Source of the DNA: Streptomyces sp. CB02056
Lineage (GTDB): Bacteria; Actinomycetota; Actinomycetes; Streptomycetales; Streptomycetaceae
Direction of reading: 5' to 3'
NCBI RefSeq assembly: GCF_001905545.1
Contig: NZ_LIPD01000014.1
Location: forward strand, 1 to 64,000
Length of the DNA: 64,000 nt
Positions within the stretch are counted from its first letter, which is position 1, and the number at the start of each line of letters is the position of its first letter. The notes beneath the pieces were generated by a model, which saw only the letters and a list, made by a program, of their open reading frames with translations, did not search any database and was not told the DNA's origin. This document shows, piece after piece, positions 52,760 through 61,140 of the stretch. The position numbers and the translations under genes are program-made.

Positions 52760-53014
52760 TCAGATCGGCCGCACGTCGAGGACGGTGATCGACGCCTCGT
52801 CCGCCGGCCGCCCGGTGAGCCGGGCGGCGAGGATCCGGGGGATGTTGTCCTCCTGCGAGTATCCGGGCAGCACCGTGACTTCCGCGCGCCGTGCGCCGGG
52901 CTCGCCCCGCACCGCGTACGTCACCAGGTAGCCGTACCGCTCCGGCGGCGGCGCCTGGTCGCGTTCCCGCTGGTCCCGCCGGCCCCGCTGGTGTCCTCGG
53001 CTCCGGATGCCCAT
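52760..53014 (-). CDS. Conserved hypothetical protein
   Basis: An 84-residue protein of unknown function. The first 25 residues are Arg/Gln/His-rich, the rest a compact alpha/beta part (YGYLVTYAVRGEPGARRAEV, LPGYSQEDNIPRILAARL). GAGGAGG lies 9 bases before the ATG at 53012-53014, which supports this start over one 27 codons upstream. It is divergent from Ku, 146 bp away; a possible role in DNA repair is guesswork. The 264 bp to the permease (52496-52759) are AT-richer and contain no recognised element. Confidence 0.62.
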   Translation of the reverse strand: MGIRSRGHQRGRRDQRERDQAPPPERYGYLVTYAVRGEPGARRAEVTVLPGYSQEDNIPRILAARLTGRPADEASITVLDVRPI

Positions 53015-53160
53015 CCGCGTCGACCTCCTCGGCCCATTGTCGACGCGCTGTGGACGATCGGGGCAAACCAGAGCACAGTGGGACTCTCGGGACATGCCGT
53101 AGGAGCATCCCGAGCGTTCTCGGTGCCGGCCGGCTCCCGGCGCCGGTCAGGAGCGACCCC

Positions 53161-54156
53161 ATGCAGACCACCTGGAAGGGGACGATCAGCTTCGGGCTGG
53201 TCAGCATCCCCGTCCACCTGTACTCCGCGACCCAGGAGCACGACGTCCCGCTGCACCAGGTGCACGCCAAGGACGGCGGACGGGTGCGGATGAAGCGGTA
53301 CTGCGAGCGGGAGGAGAAGGAGGTCCCGTACGCGGAGATCGCCAAGGGGTACGAGTCCCCCGACGGGCGGACCGTCACGCTCTCCGACGAGGACCTCGCC
53401 GACCTGCCGCTGCCCAGCAAGAAGATCATCGACGTGCTGGCCTTCGTGGACGAGGGCGAGATCGACCCGCTGATGTTCTCCAAGGCCTACTACGTGGGCG
53501 TTGCCGACAAGGCCGCCGCCAAGCCGTACGCGCTGCTGCGCGACGCGCTCACCGACTCCGGGCAGATCGCCGTCACCAAGATCGCGCTGCGCACCCGGGA
53601 GTCGCCCGCGGTGCTGCGGGTGCACGACAACACCCTGGTGCTGCAGACCTGCATCTGGCCCGACGAGGTCCGCCCGGCGGCCGGCATCGCGCCCGAGGGC
53701 GACGTCGCCGTCCGGCCGCAGGAGCTCAAGATGGCGCGGTCGCTGATGGACACCCTCTCCGAGGACTTCGACCTGTCCCAGCTGCACGACGACTACCAGC
53801 AGGCGCTGCAGCAGGTGATCACCGCGCGGCTGGAGGGCGTCGAGGTCCCGCACGAGGAGGAGCCGGGCGAGGCGCCGGACAACGTGATCGACCTGATGGA
53901 GGCGCTGCGCAGCAGCCTCAAGCAGGCCAGGGGCGGGCGGGGCGGCGGGGCCGGGGAGGCCGCCCCGGAGGAGGCGGAGCCCGCGCCGCGCAAGCGCGCC
54001 CCGGTGAAGCGGAGCGCCTCGAAGGCAGCAGCCTCCGGGAAGGCCCCCTCCGAGACGGCCGCCTCCGAGAAGTCCGCCGGGAAGACCTCCGCGAGGAGCC
54101 CGGCGGCGAAGAAGACCACCACCCGGAAGCCCTCGGCTCCCCGCAAGGCCTCCTGA
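53161..54156 (+). CDS. ku: Ku, non-homologous end-joining protein
   Basis: A 331-residue homodimeric DNA-end binding protein. The bacterial Ku core covers about 1-255 (WKGTISFGLVSIPVHLYSAT, IDPLMFSKAYYVG, EVRPAAGI, NVIDLMEALRSSLK), followed by a Lys/Ala/Ser-rich tail (about 260-331) like those that thread DNA ends in other actinomycete Ku proteins. A partner LigD is not encoded in the window. ATG at 53161 with AGGAGCGA upstream. A small membrane protein lies 57 bp downstream. Confidence 0.96.
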   Translation: MQTTWKGTISFGLVSIPVHLYSATQEHDVPLHQVHAKDGGRVRMKRYCEREEKEVPYAEIAKGYESPDGRTVTLSDEDLADLPLPSKKIIDVLAFVDEGEIDPLMFSKAYYVGVADKAAAKPYALLRDALTDSGQIAVTKIALRTRESPAVLRVHDNTLVLQTCIWPDEVRPAAGIAPEGDVAVRPQELKMARSLMDTLSEDFDLSQLHDDYQQALQQVITARLEGVEVPHEEEPGEAPDNVIDLMEALRSSLKQARGGRGGGAGEAAPEEAEPAPRKRAPVKRSASKAAASGKAPSETAASEKSAGKTSARSPAAKKTTTRKPSAPRKAS

Positions 54157-54213
54157 CCCCACCGGGGCCAGGCACCCCTCCCGTCCAGCCGTCCAGCACT
54201 GGAGGCGATCCCG

Positions 54214-54519
54214 ATGGACCTGCTGACCTACAAGGAACTCGACGCCGAACTCGACGCCCGGGCCGAGGCCGACCCCGCAACCCGCAGGGCCCGGGGCTTC
54301 GGGCACCGCGTCTGGCACTGGCTGCTCAGCCTCAGCCCCACCGTGGTGACGTTCATGATCGCGCTCTCGATCGGCCTCTGCATGGTCGCGGTCCAGGTGA
54401 GCCTGCTGCCCGTGCTGGTGCCGATGGCGGTCTTCTGGGGCCTGACGCTCATCGCGATGGGCGGCGTGGTCGCCCGCTGGATGACCCCGGGGCCGGGCCG
54501 GCACCGGATGGCGTCCTGA
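54214..54519 (+). CDS. Small two-helix membrane protein
   Basis: A 101-residue protein with an acidic N-terminus (YKELDAELDARAEADPA) and two hydrophobic helices (about 45-62 and 66-86). Function unknown. GGAGG precedes the ATG by 8 bases. It sits 57 bp after Ku and might be in its operon; the association has no known meaning. It is convergent with the aldehyde dehydrogenase. Confidence 0.72.
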   Translation: MDLLTYKELDAELDARAEADPATRRARGFGHRVWHWLLSLSPTVVTFMIALSIGLCMVAVQVSLLPVLVPMAVFWGLTLIAMGGVVARWMTPGPGRHRMAS

Positions 54520-54567
54520 CCCGGTCGGGACGGGCGCGGGGCCGGAGGGGCGCGGGCCCGGGAGGGC

Positions 54568-55956
54568 TCAGCCGATCCACACCGTGGTGACGTTGCAGAA
54601 CTCCCGGATCCCGTGCCCGGACAGCTCCCGCCCGAACCCGGAGCGCTTGACGCCGCCGAACGGCAGCGCCGGGTGCGAGGCCGTCATCCCGTTGAAGAAC
54701 ACCCCGCCGGCCTGGATGTCCCGGACGAAGCGCTCCCGCTCGGCCTCGTCGGTGGTCCAGACGTTGGCGCTCAGCCCGAACGGGGTGTCGTTGGCGACCG
54801 CCACCGCCTCGTCCAGGTCGGCCACCCGGTAGACGGTGGCGACCGGGCCAAAGGTCTCCTCCAGGTGGATCCGCATCGCCGGGGTGATGCCCGTCAGCAC
54901 CGTCGGCTCGTAGAACCAGCCGGTGTCCCAGCCCTCCGGGCGCCCGCCGCCGCACTCCACCCGGGCGCCGTGCACCCGGGCGTCCTCGACCAGTTCCTCC
55001 AGGTCGTCCCGGCCCTGGCGGCTGGCCAGCGGGCCGACGTCGGTGGACTCGTCCATCGGGTCGCCGACCTTCAGCGCGCCCATCGCCGCGGTGAAGGCGG
55101 CGGTGAAGCGGTCGTACACGTCGGTGTGCACGATGAAGCGCTTGGCGGCGATGCAGGACTGGCCGTTGTTCTGCACCCGGGCCCGGACGGCGGTGCGCAC
55201 CGCCGCGTCCAGGTCGGCGCTCGGCAGCACGACGAACGGGTCGCTGCCGCCCAGCTCCAGGACGGCCTTCTTCACCTCGTCCGCCGCGGTGGCCGCGACC
55301 GCCCGCCCGGCCGGCTCGCTGCCGGTGAGGGTGACGGCGACGACCCGGCGGTCCCGGATCACGCCCTCCACCGCGCCCGAGCCGATCAACAGGGTCTGGA
55401 AGCAGCCCTCCGGGAACCCGGCCCGCTGGAACAGCTCCTCGATCGCCAGCGCGGTGCGCGGCACGTTCGACGCGTGCTTGAGCAGGCCGACGTTGCCCGC
55501 CATCAGGGCCGGCGCGGCGAACCGGAGGACCTGCCAGAGTGGAAAGTTCCATGGCATGACGGCGAGAACCGGACCGAGCGGACGGTAGCGGACGTAGGCC
55601 CGGGAGGCACCGGAGTCGGCGACGTCGGCCGGGGCCGGGTGCTCGTCGGCGAGCAGCTCCTCGGCGTGGTCCGCGTACCAGCGCATCGCCTTCCCGCACT
55701 TGGCGACCTCGGCGCGGGAGGCGGCGAGCGGCTTGCCCATCTCCTCGGTCATGGTGCGGGCGACCGCCTCCAGCTCCCGGTCCAGCAGGTCGGCGGCGCG
55801 GCGCATCAGTTCGGCGCGGGCGGCGAACGGGGTGCCGCGGTAGCTGTGGAAGGCGGCCTCGGCGCGGGCCAGCCGCCGCTCGATGCCGGCCGCGTCGAGC
55901 GGCTCGAAGGTCTGGACGGTCTCGCCGGTCGCGGGGTTGACGCTGGCGATGGGCAT
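54568..55956 (-). CDS. Aldehyde dehydrogenase, succinate-semialdehyde type
   Basis: A 462-residue NAD(P)-dependent dehydrogenase. The Rossmann domain contains GSEPAGRAV, the catalytic Glu is in LELGGSDPF (Glu 235), and the nucleophile Cys 268 is in NNGQSCIAAKRF. The N-terminus begins ASVNPATGE as in succinate-semialdehyde dehydrogenases, which complete GABA breakdown. NADP preference is likely but unproven. ATG at 55954-55956 with GGGAG upstream; an in-frame ATG 15 codons earlier lacks one. The GABA-type permease is on the same strand about 2 kb downstream. Confidence 0.9.
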   Translation of the reverse strand: MPIASVNPATGETVQTFEPLDAAGIERRLARAEAAFHSYRGTPFAARAELMRRAADLLDRELEAVARTMTEEMGKPLAASRAEVAKCGKAMRWYADHAEELLADEHPAPADVADSGASRAYVRYRPLGPVLAVMPWNFPLWQVLRFAAPALMAGNVGLLKHASNVPRTALAIEELFQRAGFPEGCFQTLLIGSGAVEGVIRDRRVVAVTLTGSEPAGRAVAATAADEVKKAVLELGGSDPFVVLPSADLDAAVRTAVRARVQNNGQSCIAAKRFIVHTDVYDRFTAAFTAAMGALKVGDPMDESTDVGPLASRQGRDDLEELVEDARVHGARVECGGGRPEGWDTGWFYEPTVLTGITPAMRIHLEETFGPVATVYRVADLDEAVAVANDTPFGLSANVWTTDEAERERFVRDIQAGGVFFNGMTASHPALPFGGVKRSGFGRELSGHGIREFCNVTTVWIG

Positions 55957-56076
55957 GCGGGGCTCCCAGGTGGGGTCACGGTCCGGTGCGTCTGCCCTCA
56001 CACCCTCCCCGACCGCCCGCCTCCGGGCACGCCACCGGGCGCCCGGCGTGTCCCGGCGGGCGCGCGGCCCGCCCCG

Positions 56077-56358
56077 TCACTCCGGCAGCGACTCCACCCG
56101 GGCCGCCGCCTCCCGGGCGCGGGCCCCGGCCCTGGTCCGCGCGGCGGTGACCTGCCGGCTCGGGAAGCGGTGCAGGTACTCGGCCTCCAGCTCCCCGGTG
56201 CGCAGCGTGTGCCGCTTCAGCGCCTCCTCCGAGCCGTACAGGAACGTCTCGTGCCGCGTGCGGTGCAGCTGCTCCAGCTCGTGCAGGAGCGTGTCGTTGC
56301 CCAGGGCGTGCGCGGAGATGCCCGCGGGCCGGATGTGCGGGTCTTCGGCGTGCCGCAT
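56077..56358 (-). CDS. DUF6158-family protein
   Basis: A 93-residue, mostly helical protein matching the streptomycete DUF6158 pattern (LLHELEQLHRTRHETFLYGS, then EALKRHTLRTGELEAEYLHR). The function is unknown. GGAGG lies 7 bases before the ATG at 56356-56358; an upstream frame extension from 56475 is unlikely. It is divergent from the deaminase gene. Confidence 0.8.
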   Translation of the reverse strand: MRHAEDPHIRPAGISAHALGNDTLLHELEQLHRTRHETFLYGSEEALKRHTLRTGELEAEYLHRFPSRQVTAARTRAGARAREAAARVESLPE

Positions 56359-56498
56359 CTCGGTGCCTCCTCGGCGGAAGTCCCCTCCTCCAGGGTGCCC
56401 GCCGACCGCCGCCGCTGCACCCGGTCCGTCGGCGCGGATCATAGGATGAATCCTTCCGTACACGTTCAGGACCACCCCGCTAGCGCTCGGACACCCAC

Positions 56499-57482
56499 AT
56501 GCCGCTTCCCAAGGCCGAACTCCACCTGCACATCGAAGGCACCCTGGAGCCCGAACTCGCCTTCGAGCTCGCCGCCCGCAACGGTGTCGAGCTGCCGTAC
56601 GCCGACACCGAGGCGCTGCGCGAGGCGTACTCCTTCAGCGACCTCCAGTCCTTCCTGGACCTCTACTACGCGCTGATGGCCGTGCTGCGCACCGAGGACG
56701 ACTTCGCCGACCTCGCCGACGCCTACCTGGCCCGGGCCGCCGAGCAGGGCGTCCGCCACGCGGAGATCTTCTTCGACCCGCAGGCGCACACCGCGCGCGG
56801 GGTGCCGCTGGGCGTGGTGGTGGACGGGCTGACCCGGGCGCTGGAGCGCGCCGAGGAGCGGTACGGCATCAGCACGCAGCTGATCATGTGCTTCCTGCGG
56901 GACGAGTCCGCCGAGTCCGCGCTGGAGACCTTCGAGGCCGCCCGCCCGTACTTCGGCCGGATCGCCGGCATCGGCCTGGACTCCGCCGAGGTCGGCCACC
57001 CGCCGGTCAAGTTCCGCGAGGTGTACCGCCGGGCCGCCGAGGCCGGGCTGCGCCGGGTCGCCCACGCGGGCGAGGAGGGCCCGGCCGCGTACATCACCGA
57101 GGCGCTGGACGTCCTCGGCGTGGAGCGGATCGACCACGGGCTGCGCTGCCTGGAGGACGGCGAGCTGGTCGCCCGCCTGGTGCGCGAGCAGGTCCCGCTG
57201 ACCCTCTGCCCGCTCTCCAACGTCCGGCTGCGCTGCATCGACACCCTCGCCGACCACCCGCTGCGCGAGATGCTGGACGCCGGCCTGCTGGTCACCGTCA
57301 ACTCCGACGACCCGGCGTACTTCGGCGGCTACGTGGAGGACAACTTCCGCGCCGTGCGCGAGGCCCTCGCCCTCGACCAGGAGACCCTGCGCCGGCTGGC
57401 CGCCAACTCCTTCCGCGCCTCCTTCATCGGCGAGGAGCGCCGCGCCGAACTCCTCGCCGAGGTCGCGGCGTACGCCTTCTGA
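56499..57482 (+). CDS. Adenine/adenosine deaminase family protein
   Basis: A 327-residue metal-dependent deaminase. Zinc ligands HLHIEG (His at about 9 and 11), a later His in RVAHAGEEGP, and an Asp in the NSDDPAYFGGY motif are intact; HAGEEGPA contains the catalytic Glu. HLHIEGTLEPEL and SDDPAYFGGY point to the adenine aminohydrolase (Aah1-type) branch rather than classical adenosine deaminase, whose second motif differs. The ATG at 56499 follows a TAGCGC box (56481-56486) by 12 bases and no ribosome site is visible, so it may be near-leaderless. A terminator follows. Confidence 0.87.
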   Translation: MPLPKAELHLHIEGTLEPELAFELAARNGVELPYADTEALREAYSFSDLQSFLDLYYALMAVLRTEDDFADLADAYLARAAEQGVRHAEIFFDPQAHTARGVPLGVVVDGLTRALERAEERYGISTQLIMCFLRDESAESALETFEAARPYFGRIAGIGLDSAEVGHPPVKFREVYRRAAEAGLRRVAHAGEEGPAAYITEALDVLGVERIDHGLRCLEDGELVARLVREQVPLTLCPLSNVRLRCIDTLADHPLREMLDAGLLVTVNSDDPAYFGGYVEDNFRAVREALALDQETLRRLAANSFRASFIGEERRAELLAEVAAYAF

Positions 57483-57491
57483 CCTGCCGGA

Positions 57492-57521
57492 CCGCCGCCC
57501 CCGCGCGGGCGGGGGCGGCGG
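57492..57521. terminator. Bidirectional terminator
   Basis: CCGCCGCCCCCGC (57492-57504) pairs perfectly with GCGGGGGCGGCGG (57509-57521), between the convergent deaminase and VKOR copy 2 genes. Confidence 0.8.
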
Positions 57522-57527
57522 ACGGGG

Positions 57528-58148
57528 TCAGAGCAGGGTGCTCCAGTAGTACCAGAACCGGTTGAGGACCAGCAGCGCGATCACCGCGTACCACAGCGCC
57601 GGGACGACCCAGTGGTAGCGGGCCGCCTCCCGGACGGCCACCCGCAGCCGCGGGCCCACCGGGATCACGCCCGAGCGCAGGTTGTGCAGCGTGGTGTACC
57701 AGAACAGCGGGATCACCGCGGCCCACACCACCATGCAGTACGGGCAGAGCGCGCCGATCCGGTACAGCGCCTGGTACATCAGCCAGGTCACGAAGCCGAT
57801 GCCGAACACCGTCCCGGCCTGCAGGCCGAGCCAGAACCAGCGCCGGAACGCCGCCCCGGACAGCAGCCCGGCACCCACCGCGATCACCACCCCGAAGGCG
57901 ACCAGCCCGATCAGCGAGTTGGGGAAGCCGAAGGCCTCCGCCTGGTCGCTGCGCATGATCGAACCGCAGCTGATGATCGGGTTGATGTTGCAGCTGGGGA
58001 CGTAGGACGGGTCCTCCAGCAGCCGGATCTTGTCCAGGGTGAGGACCGTCGAGGCGAACAGGCCGACGGCGCCGCCGATCAGCAGCAGCCAGGCGAACGG
58101 GCGGCTCGCGCCGTACCCGGGCCGCCCGGCGGGGGCGCCGGCCGTCAC
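57528..58148 (-). CDS. Vitamin K epoxide reductase (VKOR) family protein, copy 2
   Basis: A 206-residue homologue of the protein at 35045, with the same four cysteines (53 and 61 in SCNINPIISC; CPYC 135 and 138) and about five helices. It lacks the Pro/Ser-rich N-terminal 20 residues of copy 1. The GTG at 58146-58148 overlaps the stop of the DsbA-like gene (GTGA), unlike copy 1, which is 106 bp away from its partner. Nucleotide identity to copy 1 is very high in blocks, for example the last 50 bases of coding sequence are the same. Confidence 0.94.
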   Translation of the reverse strand: MTAGAPAGRPGYGASRPFAWLLLIGGAVGLFASTVLTLDKIRLLEDPSYVPSCNINPIISCGSIMRSDQAEAFGFPNSLIGLVAFGVVIAVGAGLLSGAAFRRWFWLGLQAGTVFGIGFVTWLMYQALYRIGALCPYCMVVWAAVIPLFWYTTLHNLRSGVIPVGPRLRVAVREAARYHWVVPALWYAVIALLVLNRFWYYWSTLL

Positions 58149-58936
58149 CCGGTCACCTGCTTGACCATCGCGGTGAACTGCTCGGGGGAGACGGCCTTGC
58201 CGTTGTTCAGGACGTCCAGCTTCTTGCCGTCCAGCTTGACGGTCGGGGTGCCGGTGACGTCGCTCTTGTTGAACTCCTCGTTGACCTTGGCCGCCCACGG
58301 CGCGTACGTGCCGTCCTGGACGGCCTTGACGAAGGCGTCGGTCTTCAGCCCGGGCACCTGGCCGGCCAGGTCCAGGATGTGGTTGACGTCGCCGAAGGCG
58401 TCGCTGCGCTCGTCCGGCTGGTTGGCGTACAGCACGTCGTGGAACGCCTTGAACTTGTCCACGCCCTCGTTCAGCGCGGCGCCGGCCGCGGCCAGCGCGG
58501 TGCGCGAACCCTTGCCGCCCAGGTTGTTGTCCAGGAACGTCGCCAGATGGTAGTCGACCTTGTACGTGCCGTCGTCGGCGAGCTGCTGGATCGCCTTGCC
58601 GGTGGTGGTCTCCAGCTGCTCGCAGAACGGGCAGCGGAAGTCCTCGTAGACGTCCAGGGTGTGCGGGGCGTCGGCCTTGCCGTAGGTGATCACGGTGCCG
58701 TTGGTACCGCTCGCGTTGGCCGGCACGACCAGCGGGCCGTTCGCGGCGTTCGAACCGGAGCCGGAGGAGCCGCCGACGGCGAAGGCCACACCCGCCACCA
58801 GGGCGAGCACGGCGGCGGAAGCGCCGCCGACCACCACCCGGCGGCGGATCCGGTCGGAGCGCTCGGCCTGGGCGCGGGCGACGCGCATGCGGTCGGTGGC
58901 GGAGGCCTTCTTGTCGGTCTTGCGGGTGTTGCTCAT
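58145..58936 (-). CDS. Membrane-anchored DsbA-like thioredoxin-fold protein, copy 2
   Basis: A 263-residue protein with a basic N-terminus, one membrane anchor (about 33-55), a Gly/Ser spacer and a DsbA-like domain with active site CPFC (Cys 102 and 105), the cis-Pro loop TGTPTV, and an extracytoplasmic location. It is nearly identical to copy 1 over about residues 140-215 but differs around the active site (CPVC in copy 1), so the two may have different substrates. Coupled with the VKOR gene by a 4-base overlap. Confidence 0.93.
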   Translation of the reverse strand: MSNTRKTDKKASATDRMRVARAQAERSDRIRRRVVVGGASAAVLALVAGVAFAVGGSSGSGSNAANGPLVVPANASGTNGTVITYGKADAPHTLDVYEDFRCPFCEQLETTTGKAIQQLADDGTYKVDYHLATFLDNNLGGKGSRTALAAAGAALNEGVDKFKAFHDVLYANQPDERSDAFGDVNHILDLAGQVPGLKTDAFVKAVQDGTYAPWAAKVNEEFNKSDVTGTPTVKLDGKKLDVLNNGKAVSPEQFTAMVKQVTG

Positions 58937-59038
58937 GGGGTGTCGTCCTGTGCTCTCGGGCGTACGGGGCGGCGCGGCCGGTCGGGGCCAGCGCGGGAGG
59001 AGAGAACAGCCGACTGAGCGGGCAGGAAAGCCCGTGGC

Positions 59039-59698
59039 TCAGACGGCCAGGGCGAACACCGGCGGACCGCGCCGGACGGCCGGACGGACGACGACGTCCT
59101 CGGCGGGGACCAGCACGCGGCTGGCCCGGGGGAACGGCACCCGGGACGGCGGACGGGACGGCAGCGGCGCGACCAGCAGCCGCAGCCAGCGGGCGGCGGC
59201 CGGCAGGTGGCGGTGCAGGAACTCGCCCAGCATCCGGACGGCCCCGGCCAGGCAGCAGAGCGCGGCGTCCGCGCGGCTCAGCCAGAAGGCGCCGGCCAGC
59301 GCGATCACCGTGTGCAGCAGGAGGAGCAGCAGCAGGCCGGTCTGGGCGGAGACGCCGTGGCCGAGCAGGAAGCCGCCGAGCGAGCCGCCGCCGCAGAGCA
59401 GCGGCTGGAGGCCGTGTCCGCTGCCTGGCGGCAGCGAGGGACAGGTGCTCTGGGCGAGGTCGAAGAGGGCGCCGGCGGCCAGCTCCAGCGGCAGGAACAC
59501 CGCCGCGACCGCCGGGAAGCCGCGTTCGCGGCCGGCCAGGGCGAAGGCCGCGGCGAAGACGGCGGCCGAGGCGAGCAGCATCGGGCCGACGGGGAGGGTG
59601 CGGCCGGTGACCAGGACCTGGCCGAGCCCGGCGAGCAGCACGACCAGCGCGGCGAAGACCGCTGCGCGGAGCGTTCTGGTGACCGGGCTGGTGTTCAT
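59039..59698 (-). CDS. Multi-helix membrane protein of the redox cassette, copy 2
   Basis: A 219-residue homologue of the protein at 36765: same position in the cassette, four helices, the two cysteines (QSTCPS and LLCGGGS), and a similar Pro/Arg-rich tail ending RRGPPVFALAV. Overall identity to copy 1 is low, in contrast to the flanking VKOR and DsbA genes. ATG at 59696-59698 was chosen by alignment with copy 1; an upstream ATG six codons earlier is possible. No known family. Confidence 0.72.
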   Translation of the reverse strand: MNTSPVTRTLRAAVFAALVVLLAGLGQVLVTGRTLPVGPMLLASAAVFAAAFALAGRERGFPAVAAVFLPLELAAGALFDLAQSTCPSLPPGSGHGLQPLLCGGGSLGGFLLGHGVSAQTGLLLLLLLHTVIALAGAFWLSRADAALCCLAGAVRMLGEFLHRHLPAAARWLRLLVAPLPSRPPSRVPFPRASRVLVPAEDVVVRPAVRRGPPVFALAV

Positions 59699-59881
59699 GG
59701 CATCCGAGTGTGCCACAGGTTGAATGTGGAACGGTCTGCTGGGAGGGGGGCTGTGAAGAGGGTCACCACCTGGGCTGAGCTGGGCTTATGCGGGGCTTAC
59801 GGGGGTTGGGGTGGGGGTGTGGGCTCTCGGGAGGGTGGGGGGCCGGGGGCGGCTCCGGGGGTGGCCGCTCCGGGGGCTGGA

Positions 59882-59942
59882 TGATTTTCAGACTGCCAAC
59901 CCTGGAGGTGGGGCGTTCAGATCGTTGGCAGTCTGAAAATCA
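59882..59942. repeat. 19-bp perfect inverted repeat (61-bp hairpin)
   Basis: TGATTTTCAGACTGCCAAC (59882-59900) is repeated exactly in inverse at 59924-59942 around a 23-base loop. Its arms are about half AT, in contrast to the surrounding GC-rich DNA. The 455-bp gap 59699-60153 between the cassette and the glycosylase gene contains this hairpin, GT-rich low-complexity sequence, and no recognised gene. It might be a terminator, a regulator site or a remnant of a mobile element. Confidence 0.75.
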
Positions 59943-60153
59943 CCCGTCACGCCCCTCTCCGCGGCCACCCCCTGCGCCACCCCCTCCCGCAGCGCGTCCC
60001 TCTCGCCTGGTCGGGTGGGGAGGGGCGGGCGGGTGGGGGTTGCCGTGGGTGGGTGGGTGCTGGGGGAGGTTTTGTTGCGGGCGCGCGGGCTTTTGCCCTG
60101 CGCGCCCGCTGGGGGAGCGCGCGGGGGGTGGGGGGTCGGGGGAGACTGGGGGC

Positions 60154-61023
60154 ATGCCGGAGCTGCCTGAGGTCGAGGCGTTGAGTGCTTTCCTGTCCGA
60201 GCGGTTGACCGGGCGGGTGATCGCTCGGGTGCAGCCGGTGGCGATCAGTGCGTTGAAGACGTACGACCCGCCGGTGACGGCGTTGGAGGGGCGGACGGTC
60301 GGGGCGGTGACCAGGCGGGGCAAGTTCCTGGATGTCGAGGCGGAGGGGCTGCACCTGGTGGTCCACCTGGCCCGGGCGGGCTGGTTGCGGTGGAAGGACG
60401 GTCTGCCCGCTGAGCCGCCGCGGCCGTCTCCGCGCAATCCGCTGGCGCTGCGGGTGCGGTTGGCGGGGGAGGCGGGGGACGGGTTCGATCTCACCGAGGC
60501 CGGGTCGAAGAAGGGGCTGGCGGTGTACGTGGTGCGGGAGCCGGCCGAGGTGCCGGGGGTGGCCAGGCTCGGGCCGGATCCGCTGGACCCGGGCTTCGGG
60601 CTGGCGGACTTCGCGGCGCTGTTGCGGGGCGAGCGGCGTCGGCTCAAGGGGGTGCTGCGGGACCAGGGGGTGTTGGCGGGGGTGGGCAACGCCTACTCGG
60701 ACGAGGTGCTGCACGCGGCCCGGATGTCGCCGTACAAGCTGGCCGCGAGTCTGACCGAGGACGAGGTGGCCCGGCTGTACGAGGCGCTCGGGGGCACGCT
60801 GCGGGAGGCGGTGGAGCGCTCGCGGGGGCTGGCGGCGGGGGAGCTGAAGGCGGAGAAGAAGCTCGGGCTGCGGGTGCACGGACGGACCGGTGAGCCCTGC
60901 CCGGTGTGCGGGGACACCATTCGGGAGGTGTCCTTCGCGGACTCCTCGTTCCAGTACTGCCCTACCTGCCAGACCGGGGGCAAGCCGTTGGCGGACCGGC
61001 GGTTGTCGCGGCTGTTGAAGTGA
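60154..61023 (+). CDS. Fpg/Nei-family DNA glycosylase
   Basis: A 289-residue bifunctional base-excision enzyme. The catalytic N-terminus MPELPEVE gives the Pro 1 nucleophile and Glu 2; a helix-two-turn-helix follows (about 175-235), and the C-terminal zinc finger has Cys 249, 252, 269 and 272. It removes oxidised purines or pyrimidines; which branch (Fpg or Nei) cannot be decided. ATG at 60154 is fixed by the catalytic N-terminus; no strong ribosome site. The DNA upstream and downstream is unusually G-rich. Confidence 0.95.
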   Translation: MPELPEVEALSAFLSERLTGRVIARVQPVAISALKTYDPPVTALEGRTVGAVTRRGKFLDVEAEGLHLVVHLARAGWLRWKDGLPAEPPRPSPRNPLALRVRLAGEAGDGFDLTEAGSKKGLAVYVVREPAEVPGVARLGPDPLDPGFGLADFAALLRGERRRLKGVLRDQGVLAGVGNAYSDEVLHAARMSPYKLAASLTEDEVARLYEALGGTLREAVERSRGLAAGELKAEKKLGLRVHGRTGEPCPVCGDTIREVSFADSSFQYCPTCQTGGKPLADRRLSRLLK

Positions 61024-61104
61024 GGGGGAGGAGAAGTGAGGGGGAGGGGGAGGGGAAGTGGGGAGGGGAGGGGAGGGGAGGGGAGGGGAAGTGAGGGGTG
61101 GGAC
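61023..61104 (+). repeat. Homopurine (GGGGA)n tract
   Basis: From just inside the glycosylase stop codon to about 61104 the plus strand is nearly all purine, with repeated GGGGA and GGGGGA and runs of four or more G at close spacing. It could form G-quadruplex or triplex structure, and may serve as a transcription stop. It lies 3' of the glycosylase and 3' of the convergent methyltransferase. Confidence 0.7.
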
Positions 61105-61140
61105 GGGTTCTGGCCGTCCCACCCGGTCGTCGGTGTTTGG

